This document shows positions 33,659 to 45,145 of a DNA stretch of 64,000 nt, one piece after another. Made by a program: the position numbers and the translations under genes. This DNA comes from Euglena gracilis (lineage: Eukaryota > Euglenida > Euglenophyceae > Euglenales), in the NCBI GenBank assembly GCA_039621445.1, contig CP154957.1, forward strand, positions 1,296,504 through 1,360,503, in the 5' to 3' direction. How positions within the stretch are numbered: the first letter of the stretch is position 1; each line of letters starts with the position of its first letter. The notes beneath the pieces were generated by a model. The model made no database searches, was not told the DNA's origin, and worked only from the letters and a program-made list of their open reading frames with translations.

Positions 33659-35324
33659 CTGCCACATCAGATACACGCCAGTTCTTCTTCAATTCAGTTT
33701 ATTTCTGTGTATCAGGCCAGTTGACGAATTTCCAATTTGAAAATTTTGTGTCGTGTAAAATTATAGCATTCATCCCCTGGATTTGAACATTTCCCCTCTG
33801 ATGTTTTGCCTTTGCATTTGAATGCCTTTGGAGGTCGATTTTTTTGCCATTTGGAGTGTCAAGGAATCTACCTGAAAGATTACCCCTTCACTGGACTTGC
33901 ACTCGCCATGCTTTTCTTATTTTATTTGAATTTAAAAGGATGGTTCCACCCCCTGGGAAGGCGGCAGAGAGGAGGGCATTTTCCAGTTGGGAGGGGGGGG
34001 ATCAGGATATGGGTCAGGTAGCACTCCCCCGGCGCCGACTGCACTGGGGTGTGCTGCGGTGTGACCAGAGATTTTATTAAGTTTCGTGACCCGGGGCAAC
34101 CCCCAAAATTGACCCCCCAAAAAATGGGTCCCCCCAAGCCCCCCCCTCCCCCAGGGGATGGGTGGGTGGGTTCGGACCCCCCCGGGTCCTAAAAAATGCC
34201 TCTGGCTATGACCATTATCAAGGAAAAGTTGCTTGCCGATTTCGGCCCAGCTGGAGCCTAAACCCCCCTTGGGCGGTGTGCCTGTGATTAGTATGCACCC
34301 ATCGCTCAAGGCACCCCCAGAGTTATTTAGAAAGCCTGGTAAAACTTTTTTTGCTGCTTTTTGGAGTTTGTTGCCAGAGTTTGTGTTTCCACACGTTGCA
34401 CATCAATGGATGCAGAGAAACAATATTTGAACAGTCATGGCCAATAATGGTACAAAGGTTAGGCTAAAATGCCCCCAAACAACCCTGAAATGAGCCAAAC
34501 TGGTTTATCATGCAAAAAGGCATCCTCCGACCGGGGGGGGGGGGGGGGGGTTGTTTGGACAAAGGGTAAAAAAAAAAAAAATTGGCGGGTGCCCGGGACC
34601 ATGCCCCCCAAAAAAGTCAAAAAAATTTCCTTCTGGTGTTTTGAGCCGAAAATTCTGGGCAATTTCGTCCGTTTTTGCTAGAAAAAGTGTCAAAAAGGCA
34701 TTTTGGCCAGTTTTTGACCGATTTGGGTGCAAAATTTTTCGGACGGGCTAAAAATTCGGCCAAACCTCCAAAAAGGTGTCCTCCGACCGGGGGAGGGGAC
34801 ATATTGACATATTGGACATATTGGGTATTTTGACATTTTCAAAAAAAATTTGCATGGTTTCTCTGGGCAATTTAAAGCCATTTTTGGGTCATTTTGGGCC
34901 TTTGTCACAACCCTATGTCCAAATGACCACCCCCCCCCAGTTGGAGGACAGAGGTTACCAGGATGTTGGGGGGGGGGGGGAATTCAATGTCTCATTAGAA
35001 AAAAGGTTGGCAGTTATCAGAGGGAGGTCGTTTCAAATGGGTGGTTCACTCGTTTTGACGGACGATCTCAATTTTGAGTTGTGTTGAAAATCGCAAGTTT
35101 CCACCTTTTTTTCCCCCAGTTTTTGAACTCCTGGTTTCTCATTTTCCATCCGTCTGTTGCCCGCCCCCGGTGTTTAAGCAGAAGCCTGGTCGAGGGCATG
35201 GTACAGGGCTCGGTCTCACCCACCCGAAATTGTCCCCTCAACCTCCCATGTTTATGGCAGTATGAGGCCATCCCATCTATCTGTTTGTGCTTCAGTCCAA
35301 GTGCATTTTGCCCCCCCCTGTCCC

Positions 35325-35468
35325 CGTCACAGGGGGGTTGTCTACCACGTGGCGGGCCAGTCCGTCGCCGTCCTGTTCAACTCCCCGGCTCTCAACAACC
35401 CCAGCCACCGCAGCAGCGCCGCCGCCTTCATGCTGCAGCTGACGAGGCGAGGGCCTTCCGGTGCCACA
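35325..35468 (+). CDS. Exon K: cyclase homology domain, GGVVYHVAGQ segment
   Basis: Reads RHRGVVYHVAGQSVAVLFNS, then PALNNPSHRSSAAAFMLQLT and RRGPSGAT. This follows the class III cyclase pattern GGxVxxxxGDxVxxxFNxP...HxxxAAxxALxLxx. The Asp that normally follows the glycine (GD) is Gln here. Start is tentative; a CCCCTG 3' intron end precedes it with four bases to spare. The end at 35468 assumes ACCCCAGCCGCC is the next 5' intron end, so that the join to exon L keeps frame. The open frame continues to 35501. Confidence 0.6.
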
Positions 35469-36139
35469 CCCCAGCCGCCTCCACGTGCGTTCGGCGGCTA
35501 AGCCGAAGCGGACATAGCCAGCCAGCCAGCAGCCTTTTCCAGCCTGGGACCCCCCCATCGACGAGTTTTGTTTATTTCCAGACACCCTTTGGACAGCTGG
35601 ATGGTAACAGATTTGGCTTTTGGAGGTGCAAAGATGGGCCGAAAATGGCAAAAATGGGTCGGTCAAAAAATCAATTTTTAGCAAAATTGGCAGTCTTTGG
35701 AGGTATTTTTGGAGTTTCGATTTTTTTGGTACCTGGTTCGACCCCAGATTGGGCCCAGTTCCAGCCGGGGGGGATCCTCATGGGGGGGGGGGGGGTCAGC
35801 CAGCAGCCTTTTTCAAGCCAGCCTGAATTTCCAGCCTCTGAGCTGGACCCCTCTGGTCATTGACACGCGCCCTGGGTGGCGCGTTGCTTCCTCGTTTCCT
35901 CTGTGTTGAGGGGTCGAGACACACACGTGCGCGCGCACACTCACGCACACACCTGCCCCCCCCCGAAGTTGTCACTTGCAGGCCCCCAAGGAAGTTGACT
36001 CTTCAGGTGGAAATCCCCCCCTGGAAGAAGAGTCAATTTCCCTGGGGGAAGGTCACCATGCCATATATTGGTGCATGGGCCTGGTGTGTTACACTCCCCC
36101 CAAATCCCGACTTCAGGACATGAGGAGAAACAGTTGTCA

Positions 36140-37340
36140 GGGTTTGGTTCGCAAAACGTGAGCATCGCCATCGAAGACAGCAGTTTCTGTATTTTTACAG
36201 ACGTCCATCTGCAAAGGAGGGGAGTATAATACACATTTTGGACCGTAGCCCACTCGTACACACCAAAAGGCTCTCCGAGCATTCTCTCTCCCTTCACGCC
36301 TCCCTGAGAGAGGTGCTGGAGGTGCAGATGGCAGCGGTCTCTTCGGCAGTCCATAGCGCCACGTGCGGAACACAGGAGGTCATGTTTGGGGACCAGCCTT
36401 CCCACTCCATTGGGTTCACGCTTTAGTTCGTGATTTCCACCACTTCCACCACCCAACTTTTGACCCAGAAAAGAAGCTTGGGAGGTATTTCAGGCCATCG
36501 TGCACCAAAGATGCAACTGGCTGGGCCTCTGACCCGGGGGGTGACTGACCAGGGGGGGGGGTCCGACCCACCCCCCTCCATCTGCCCTTATATCGAACCT
36601 GCCCCCCCCCCCGCCCCCACTGTGGGTTCCTAGGAAGATTTACACTGAGATTCACACTGATTTCCGCCTCTTTTGCAGACAGAAACGCCAACACGCCAAC
36701 AAAATTTTATTCAGATAAGTTTAGGTCAAACGAACCGACGAAATGTTCCAGGTGCCCACATTTACACCCATTGGGTACACTGGTTTTTGGCTCCAGACCC
36801 CAGGGTGGGGTTGGCAAGGAACAACTGAAAATTTCCAACGAATGCCAGAAAAAAAAAACTGAGGGGGTGGCCAAAATCCATCAAATTGGACAGTGACCTC
36901 CTTCGTCCGGGGTCGACAAGCAATGGAATGGGCTGGACACCCCTGGCCAGGAAGGTTGTGTCCACCTGAGAAGTGCCATCCCACAACATAGCATGTGTGC
37001 AAAAGCGTCTGTTACAACGTAGCCCGTTTGCATCTGGGTTTTCCCAGATAAAGCCGGGCCTGGGTGGTGGTGCAAGGTCAGTATGTCCAGCGCAGATGAA
37101 GTCCAAACTCAGGTCAGTGGGATCAGTGCTCAGCCTCCTTCAGCATCCCAAACGCTTTCTTGGGCGGTTTCTACGTGCCACTGAGAAGGCTGCCGACAAT
37201 ATCCTGGAGGTGGCAGCGACATTGCTGCGTGTTCGCCAGGAGTCACAGGTGACCGGCCGCCCCTTGCATTCAACTTGAGGGGTTTTCTGGCCATACAGCC
37301 CGAGGAGGAAAGAGAACGAAAGGGATAAAATGGCCAAAAA
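36140..37340. other. Intronic stretch with unassigned open pieces
   Basis: Both strands have open pieces of ordinary composition. Plus: 36238-36426 (...LREVLEVQMAAVSSAVHSAT...) and 36973-37278 (...ATEKAADNILEVAATLLRVR...). Minus: 37106-36762 (...CTHAMLWDGTSQVDTTFLAR...). None joins to the flanking cyclase exons with matching intron ends, and no domain was recognised. They are remnants of a mobile element or an unrecognised exon. Confidence 0.3.
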
Positions 37341-37924
37341 TTTTTTATCTTCTTATCATACCTTACAAGACCTTAAGATATCCTATAATCTTAGCGAAAG
37401 AGAGGTTTCCGAACACATACAGGGGTGCAACAGAGCCTTGCAGGATGTCCCTGGAACCTGGGAGGAGGTGGACCTTGTTTGTTTTGCAAACTGATCCCTC
37501 CCCCATGAACCTGGATATCTGTCTGGCGCCTGATATGGCACCCGAAACCTGTTCTTACCGTGCATATGTTTCTTGAAAGCCTTTCTCAACCAGAGGGATA
37601 ATCCTTGAAAAAATCTCACCTCACAAGTCAGCTGAAACAAGCCTGCACGACAACTTTTTCATTGTCAAAGACAAAAAAAACATTTTGATTTCCTTTTTTG
37701 GGGCTTTTTGTGTGTATTTTGTGATTTTTGTGACGCGTTTTTTGAGAGTTGCGTCCCCCCCCATCATTGGCACAGAATCGTGTTGTGAACAAAATGCATT
37801 CAAGAAGCTCCAGTGTTTGGACAGCAGTTTTTGCCACATGAATGTTCTCCATTGCGCACAGAATAGCAATTGCAAAACCGGAGGATTATACAACAACATA
37901 CTGGAGAAGGGAGGACACGCTTGG

Positions 37925-38165
37925 AGATTTTATATACATATGTATGTATGTATATGTATACACACACACATATGTATATTTATGCATGTGTGTACGTATG
38001 CATGTATGCATGTATGTATGTTTGTATGTATGTATGTATGTATGTATGTATGTATGTATGTATGTATGTATGTATGTATGTATGTATGTATGTATGTATG
38101 TATGTATGTATGTATGTATGTATACATATATGGTACATATAGTATGTGTGTGTGTGTGTATATTT
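37925..38165. repeat. TGTA microsatellite
   Basis: (ATGT)n from about 37990 to 38125 with TATATG and GTGT flanks. MYVCMYVC and THTYIHT open frames are artefacts. Confidence 0.95.
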
Positions 38166-38239
38166 GACACTAATTCTAGACCAAATCTCGAGCCTTGGTT
38201 GGTTTGTTTTCCAACACCCCCCCCAAAAGGCTGTCACAG

Positions 38240-38347
38240 GCTGGTACTCGCTGGCTTGTCACGGGACAACTTCCTGTCCGCAACGCCGGGGGCGCTCCCC
38301 AACCCAGTAATGGATGGGTCCCTGTACGAGGAGCTGCAGTACTCCTA
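38240..38347 (+). CDS. Exon L: cyclase homology domain, VTGQLPVRNAG segment
   Basis: 36 codons: AGTRWLVTGQLPVRNAGGAP, then QPSNGWVPVRGAAVLL. Fits the class III cyclase block GxxTGxLxxGNxG....xYxVxGxAVNLAxRL. The 3' end is fixed by CACCTGCCGCC, pairing with GGGGTGGCAG at 39503-39512, and the join reads AVLL-QAASFL in frame. A different frame (GLSRDNFLSATPG...YSYTCRLVNRLVTKPC) is open to 38390 and looks protein-like, but it fits the splice geometry less well. The Asn and Arg normally found in AVNLASR are not present here. Confidence 0.6.
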
Positions 38348-39517
38348 CACCTGCCGCCTGGTGAACCGCCTCGTGACCAAGCCGTGTTAACAGATGCACA
38401 GTGTTTGTATACAAACAAAGATTCACCAACGTTAAACGCAATGCTTTCCAGCTTTTCTTCTGTTTTTTGTGCATTTGAATTCACATAAATTTGGTATAGT
38501 TCAAGTACACCGATTCATATTCTTTCGGTGTGTTTCGATGTTCAGTAACCTTATTATTAACGTCCCGGATTTTTCATTGTGGGCCAGATATGTTCGGCAG
38601 ACTCCCAAAATAAATAAAACTGAGAATCCAGAAAATTTCAGCCTTTTTATTTTAGACGATTTTCCAAATTTTGCACATGTTTTGTTGGAGGCCAAGCTTT
38701 TGCTTCAGAGGCTGCAGTACCCCCACAGGGGAGCTCAATTGCCAATAGTTCAAATCTGGCTAGAAAAAATCCTGATGGGTCCCCAGGGGGTTGCTTGCAG
38801 GGCCAGTTTGTGCATATTTTTTTTTTCAGTGACCGGCGCGAAGCGCCGGAATTTCTTTTGACCCCTACATCTGTCGCGCCAAAGGAAGAGCAGCGCCAAA
38901 AAAAATCTTTTTTCCCTGCCGGGGGACCCCCCCCCAGGTCTAGCCAGTGGCTTTTTTTCAGTGTCTTGTAAAATGGCCCCGTACCCCCCATGCCCAACGG
39001 CCACCCCCCCCCCCGGTCGGAGAACAACTTTTTCGTCACAACCCCAACCCCCCCCAAAGTAGGACCCCCTGGCGGCACAAAGCGCCGGGGACAGCGAAAA
39101 AAAAATTCAAAACAGACCAAAAAAAAACTTCAATTTCATACACAAAAATGATTTTTCAAAGAGTTCAGATTTTCGAGGTGGAAAAAACATGTAAACGTTA
39201 ATTTACACATGGCATGAAGTGCTGAAAATAATAATTTTAACGTCTTTGGGAACCTGACTGAAAAATGATGTTTTTTTCCGGGCCTAGGTCGGTCAAGAAA
39301 AAATACAAAGAAAGAAGACCCTCTTCTGGAGGTTTCCAGCAACGGTCCCAAAAATAAGGCCCGTGTCTTTTTGTGGGGTATTCCAAAACCCACCCCCCTC
39401 GGTCAGAGGGCAGAGGTTACCGGTACACAGGGGGTGGTTGGTAAGGAAAAGCCTCCTGGAGCCTGGTTTGAGACACAAAAGGGAAGCCGGCGATCGTATT
39501 TTGGGGTGGCAGAAGGT
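38348..39517 (+). other. Nonconventional intron L/M (1170 nt)
   Basis: The 5' end CACCTGCCGCC has CTG at 38351-38353. The 3' end GGTGGCAGAAGGT has CAG at 39510-39512, five bases before the exon. Phase 0 is kept. Inside are a GTCAGAGG/AGAACAAC-type C/G region (38985-39430) and AT-rich text. Confidence 0.65.
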
Positions 39518-39686
39518 CAAGCTGCATCATTTCTGCCTCTGCGGTTGCCACGTGCGGAAAGCGCCCCCTGCGGCTTGCCGGCGACGTTCCCCGACGAGCC
39601 CTCCGACCGCCTGGTGGAGGTGTTTGAGCTGCTGTCATTGAAGGAGACGGCGGAGGACGAGTGGATGTACCGCCCAGCCCGTCTCC
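39518..39686 (+). CDS. Exon M: cyclase homology domain, C-terminal FELL..DEWMY block
   Basis: Reads QAASFLPLRLPRAESAPCGL, PATFPDEPSDRLVEVF, then ELLSLKETAEDEWMYRPARL plus one base. The VxVFELLxxKxxxxDEWMY ending is characteristic of protist class III cyclase domains (VYEVxxxxxxxxEEWMY) and is the clearest cyclase-family signal here. The 3' end GGCCTGTGTGCGG pairs with GTAGCAAACAG at 42435-42443; phase 1 is kept. Confidence 0.75.
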
Positions 39687-42448
39687 GGCCTGTGTGCGGC
39701 AGCAAGCTCGTCGTTGTGCCCTTCCCTTTTTGTTCCCCCCCCCCCTCTCTCTCTGGACGGCTGCATGTTTGTCTGTTTGTCAAGCAGGCCTAACCTCCGG
39801 CCTGAATTGAGGCCGAAATTACACCAAAATTTAGATGTAACTGTGACACATCCCTGCCCTGGAAAGTCAATCTGGCAAATTCTGAGACCTTTGTTTCCCA
39901 TGTGCTCATGTGAAGACAGTTTTCTACAACCACGTAACGGGTGAATTTGAATAGTTTCGTTGCTGGGTTCCAGAAACATGTTTTTGATCACCCTGCCAAG
40001 TTATTCATCTTGCTTATTGTGTTTCAGATTTCATTTATTTCATCATGTGAATGCATTTCGAGCACACATCCTTTTCTAATCTTGATCCTCTATTGTCGAT
40101 CATCCCAACCAGGGAATTTCTTAAGCCGGAAGGTACCCTACCCCCGGGGGGGGGGGGTCCAGCCAGCCAGCAGCTCAAATCCAGCCAGCAGCCCAAATTC
40201 GGGCTGGGAGCCCCCCCCCTCCCGGGGGTCGAGTGAAATAAAGTTGGGTCCAGCCAGCCAGCCGAAGGCCGGCCCTGCCGGCCGCTGGCTGGCCAGCCAA
40301 CTGGGCTTCCCAGCTCACCTATCCTTGCATTTTTTCCCCTCATCACAGCTTGCTCCATCACAGCCCCCCAGCCTTGATCTAGCTCCATCCACCAAAATGT
40401 CGAAAATGGCAAAAATGGTGTGGAAAATTTTGGTTTTCATCGACCCAGCCCAGCCCAGCCCCCTCCAGCCCCGGACCCCCCCCCCCTATACCCCCAGGGA
40501 GGGTCCAGCCAGCAGCCCTTTTGCCAGCCGGAGGCTGGACCCCCCCGGGGGTCCTTAAGAAATTCCCTCGTCCCAACTTATTTATGTTTATGGTCATCGC
40601 CACTGCTGTTTGGTATTATGTCCCATTTTCCAGAACTGCTGCCACTGCAACTACCACTGGCAGGCAACTAAAGAAACACTTCTCTTTCATTTCATAAGAC
40701 TGTGTGTGTGTACTCTCTGTCAAAATGACCATGCAATGAACAAAAACAACACCGACATATCAACAATGTGACAACGACGACGACGACGATGATAACAACA
40801 TAAAACAACACAACAGCAACAACAATGATAGTGGTGGTGTTAAAAGCCGATTAGCCTCTTCTCTCATTTGGCTTTGAATGCGCTGCCACAATTTCTCGAG
40901 GTCTCCATAATAAGTCAAAGTGTAAGCCTCCCCTCACCTGGCCGGTCGGGCTGCAGATGGGGCATGCAGAAGTTTGTCTCGGCCCCAGTGCCAGCCATTT
41001 TGATACTCTCAAAAACAACAGGGCCTGAACCTTTGGCCCAAGCCAACATGTCTACCCCAAGGCATGGATTCCCGCTTGTTGCTCGCAGCGAGGAGAGCGG
41101 TGCTGTTCCCAACTGGGCGCGGATGAGGGGAAGCACAGTCGCGAGGCTGGCAGCCAAATGGCCAAGAAATGCTCGATGCTTGATGGGCAATTATTTTTGT
41201 CACCTGGAGTTGACATGCGGTGTTTGTGCGTTGTGCAGGCTGTACAGAGGTGAGACTCGGCCCTTATTTAGAGGTTGTTCGACTGGAGGGGAGCAAAAGG
41301 AAATGATGCTGGGGAAGGATAAGTCCCTGTATTTGCACACACCAGTGCCTGGAGGTTTTTCTGAAAACTATTGCACACGCTTCAGACAGTATTTGGGAAC
41401 TGGTGATCATGAGAAAGTCACCCCTCTGGGTATTTTGTCCCTAGCTTTGCCAAAAAAAAAATTGCTTTTAACGGTTTTCCGAAAGGATCTGAACACCCCA
41501 TATATAAGTTCCCCAAAAGTTCCCCCCTCCCCTGGACCAACCAGTGTTTGGACCCCCCTCCCCCCGAATTCAATACCCCCGACGGCCCACAACGCCAGGA
41601 GAGGTGAAAATTCCCTAGGAAATTGCGCAAAATTCCAAATACAAATGCAAACTGAATGAATTTCTAAGACCAAACTGATCGTGTGATACCTTATTGTTTG
41701 AGACATTTGAGCACCAGCATTGGTAGTAGGATGTCGCGGAGCGCCACTGGAACTGATTAAGTTTTTGGACCTCCGAATCATCACGATGTTGGAGGGTCCG
41801 GCTGAACCAAGAAATAATTTAAAAAAGCAGTTTTAAGGTGCTCACCTGAAGTTCTTCCAAACCCCGACACCTTATTTTGGAGGGGGGGGGATTTCTCTCA
41901 ACTTCTCTCCACCTTGAAGTTCTTCTTTTTAACTTGGTGCACCTCTGCAGGCGGTTTTGCACAGGGGACGTTGTTTGGGTTGTCTTATTTAAATTGTCTT
42001 CGGTTGGCCTGTGAAGATCAGCAATCTCACTTATTGATGCATTGTCTGCCAACTACTTGACTCCATTGTTTGAATTTTCTCTCTCAAACCCGTATTTGTG
42101 AAAAACATAATCAACAGGGCAGAGTGTTGCTTTCATCATTGATATTGCGATGTGTATGTTGGATGAGAAAGATGGGACACACTGCATCGCTACCATCTGT
42201 AGAAGGCAATTTTAAATTAAAACCTGAATTAAAATTTAATCAATTGAATTTAATTGTTTTTAAATATTTGATTTATTTTCAAAATATAATTAAACAAATT
42301 AAACAAATTAAATAAATTTTTAAAGTTAATTTAATAACTTAAAATATTTTTTAAATTTAACTAAATTTTAAAACAAAACTCGTTCTTCTATTTGCTATCT
42401 AGTCTTCTATTTGCTACCCCGGGGAGCCTGGCGTAGCAAACAGAAGAC
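39687..42448 (+). other. Nonconventional intron M/N (2762 nt)
   Basis: CTGTGTGC at the 5' end and GCAAACAG at the 3' end pair (CTGT.TGC), in exact +4 and -8 positions, without GT-AG. It holds GCCAGCCAGC-rich text near 40160-40330 and 40500-40560, CAACAA-rich text at 40740-40830, and AT-rich text at 42200-42400. An open frame of 263 codons (40868-41659) inside shows no recognised domain. Confidence 0.7.
40868..41659 (+). other. Unassigned open frame inside intron M/N
   Basis: 263 codons from an ATG, unusual length for this region and free of microsatellite. It reads ...PVPAILILSKTTGPEPLAQA... Both strands are open over 40915-41200, and codon use is not biased like the exons. It could be a remnant of an inserted gene or chance. 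No homology recognised. Confidence 0.2.
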
Positions 42449-42635
42449 GCCTGCCCGCCCCACCCCAGTCGCCCCGGGGCCGGCGGCTGCCCATGGGGGC
42501 CTCTTGGGCGCACTGGCGGCAGGCGTGGGCGCACCTCCCGGCGCCGCTGACGTCCTCCAGCCCCGCCAGCCTGAAGGGCCGCCTCAGCCAGCCGTGCTCC
42601 CCCGCCAACGCCCGGGAGGCGCTGCGGCCGCCGCC
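42449..42635 (+). CDS. Exon N: GC-rich segment C-terminal to the cyclase block
   Basis: In the phase left by exon M it reads (R)LPAPPQSPRGRRLPMGASWA, then HWRQAWAHLPAPLTSSSPAS and LKGRLSQPCSPANAREALR. It is strongly G/C at third positions only in this frame. The WxxAWxxL pattern is reminiscent of the helix after cyclase domains (YNxAxxxLxxG), but that is weak. The 3' end ACGCTGCGGCCCGGGA pairs with TTTCCCGGGTGGCAG at 48222-48236. Confidence 0.65.
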
Positions 42636-43059
42636 ACGCTGCGGCCCGGGATTTGTGCCCTAAAAAAATTGTTCAAGATTTGTTCAAAATTTGTTCAAAG
42701 TTGAGCCCTGGGGAAATTGTTCAAAAGTTGTTCAAAATTGGCCCTTGTGGGTCCCCTATTGGAGCTGGGGTTTTGGCCCTTTTTTTTTGTTTGTTTCTGC
42801 ACAAAGTCCCGAGAAATTGTTGGCCCCAAATTGTTTTTTCCTCCGAACCCCCCTCATCTGGGGTGGGGTGCCCCCTTGGTGGAGACTTCCTGGTCTTTTA
42901 AAAAAAAAAACTCTGGATGCCACGTGGGGGGCCTCCTGAACCTGAAACATTGGCTGTGGCTTGCTTGGCATGCGCCTTGGGGTGCAGTACCAAATGATCC
43001 CGGGAGAATGCACCTACTGTACCATTTCACTGGGCCCAAACCAGGCTTGTGCTTAGTCG

Positions 43060-45145
43060 GGTGCCTACCCCACGGGGGGGGGGGGGTGCTAGGGGCGCAC
43101 CCCATAGCACCCGATCCGACCCGGGGGGGGGGGGAGTAGGGTTTTGGGGGGTGCCTGCCCCTAGCAGGCACCCCCCTCCGACCCCGGCGCCGAAGGCGCC
43201 GGGGGCCTGGAAAAGGCCATTTTCAATGAAAATTTTCTGGGTGTCCCCCCCCCGGACCCCTATCCCCCCGGGGGGGGGGGGGGTGCCTGCTAGGGGCAGG
43301 CATCCTATTGCACCCACCGCTGGTGCGCCAAAAAACCGGAGGCTTGTTAAAAGAAAAAAGAGAAAAAAAAACTCCAATAAATCCACACCCCCCCACACCC
43401 CCCCACACTTGACCAGTGTGGGCTGGGCGCCGGGTGTATTTTTGACCCATTTTGGGACACGTGTTGGCATAAAGGAGGTCCTCCAAAAAACCGCATTTTT
43501 TTTACACCTTCCAAATTTTAACAACTTTATGAAAGCTTTCATTGTCGTGGGTTTTGAAGCAAAAAAATGCCAGTGAAAATCCAAAAAAATTCCAACAGAA
43601 AAAATGTCAATAAAATTTGATTCTGCCAAAACTTGGAGCAATTTTTTGACTTTGCACTTTTTTCACCACTCCCAAAAACTACGAACTTAAACCTGAAAAG
43701 TTTTGATATTTTTTTTCGAGAAAATAATATTTGTTTCGTGAAAAATTGGAGGCCCACCGATGGGGGGTCCGGTGGCCTACGTCCACCGCGGGGGGGGGGG
43801 TGGGGGGCTGCGCCCCCCCCCTCCCTCCCCGCCCCCCCCCATTATCACTACCCATTTTTTGCAAAATTTGGAGTCCAGACAGACATTATCCATGCCCACG
43901 TCCACCGATGGGGGGTCCGGTGGCCTATGGCCACCGCGGTGGGGGGGAGGGGGGGGCTGCGCCCCCCCCCCCCCCCCGCACCCCCCCCCCTTATGACTCC
44001 CCATTTTTTGAAAAAACGGAAGCCCAGACTGGACATTTACCTACCTTCCCCCACCACCCCCACCCCCCCCCCACCCCCCACACTTGTCTTGTGTAGGAGG
44101 CAGACGTCAGACAGCTGCCGGGGGGGGGGGGCAATCGCCCCCCCCCACGCTCGGAGAGACACCGACCAACGAACAGCAGGACAGGTGATGCTGCCTGATT
44201 GGCACACATGAGCAAATTAGCTGACAGTGCAGAAATTTGTCAAAATTGCCAAAAAAATTGTGGCAAAGCGGCGAAAGGAAAGTTTTGACCTTTTGGGGGG
44301 AGGGGTCCTGGTACCAACCGATTTTTTGGACCCCTTGTCCTACGATCACCCCCCCCCGGTCAGAGGGCACCATTTTGGTCACAACCTTATGTCCAACGAC
44401 CATCCCCTCCCATCGGAGGACAGAGGTTACCGGTCATTGGATATAGGGGGGGGGAGTAAGAAAATTTACATGATAAACTGTTGTTGTTTTTTTGTTAAAT
44501 CAGCATTATCTCAGTGAAAAGACTTAATTTTTCACGGCTTTTTTTGTGCTTTTTTGTGTATTTTTTTTGTGCTTTTTTGTAATTTTTTGTTCTTTTTTGT
44601 GTCTTTTTATTTGAGCGTCGATGTTGCCCACATTCGCCCCCACCACCTGAGGCTTTGGTTTTGCCACCCAAATGTAAAGCCGCCCCACCCCAAATGTGAA
44701 AGATGTTGTTTTTTTTTTTTTTTCCTGATTAAATGTACGTGGTGGTGCCATGGATTGGGGAATCACAACAGTGATGGGCAAAGTGAAGTATTCCCATAAG
44801 TCCCACCGCGGCGGGGGGGGGGGGGGGCCCCACCCCCCCATTGTGTTTGCCCCCCCATTATACTACCCATTTGTCTTTTGCAAACAATTTGGAGTCCAGA
44901 CAGACATTATCCATGCCCCACGTCCACCGATGGGGGGTCGGTGGGCCTATGGCCACCGCGGTGGGGGGGGGAGGGGGGGGCTGCGCCTAGCAGGCACCCC
45001 CCTCCGACCCCGGCACCGAAGGCACCTGCGCGGAAAAAATCCATTTTCAATGAAAATTTTCTGGGTGGGTCCCCCAGACCCCTACCCCCGGGGGTGTGCC
45101 TGCTGCTAGGGGCAGGCACCCCATAGCACCCACCACTCGACGCCC
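43060..45145. repeat. C/G-run repeat cluster
   Basis: GCCTGC-TAGGGGCAGGC palindromes at about 43150, 43285, 44990 and 45100; paired copies of a GACAGACATTATCCATGCCC word at 43877 and 44898; CCACCGATGGGGGGTC at 43755, 43908 and 44926; and a GTCATTGGATATAGGGG block at 44433. Long proline/glycine frames are artefacts. Confidence 0.6.

Noticed and set aside
37886-38170. Long open frames of MYVC and HTYI repeats, also at 49189-49400, 50010-50240 and 50718-50993
   Set aside because: They are frames through (ATGT)n microsatellite, open in several frames on both strands; not genes.
38195-38390. Alternative reading of exon L ending YSYTCRLVNRLVTKPC and a stop
   Set aside because: Protein-like, but the other frame fits cyclase motifs on both sides and the only in-frame complementary intron ends.
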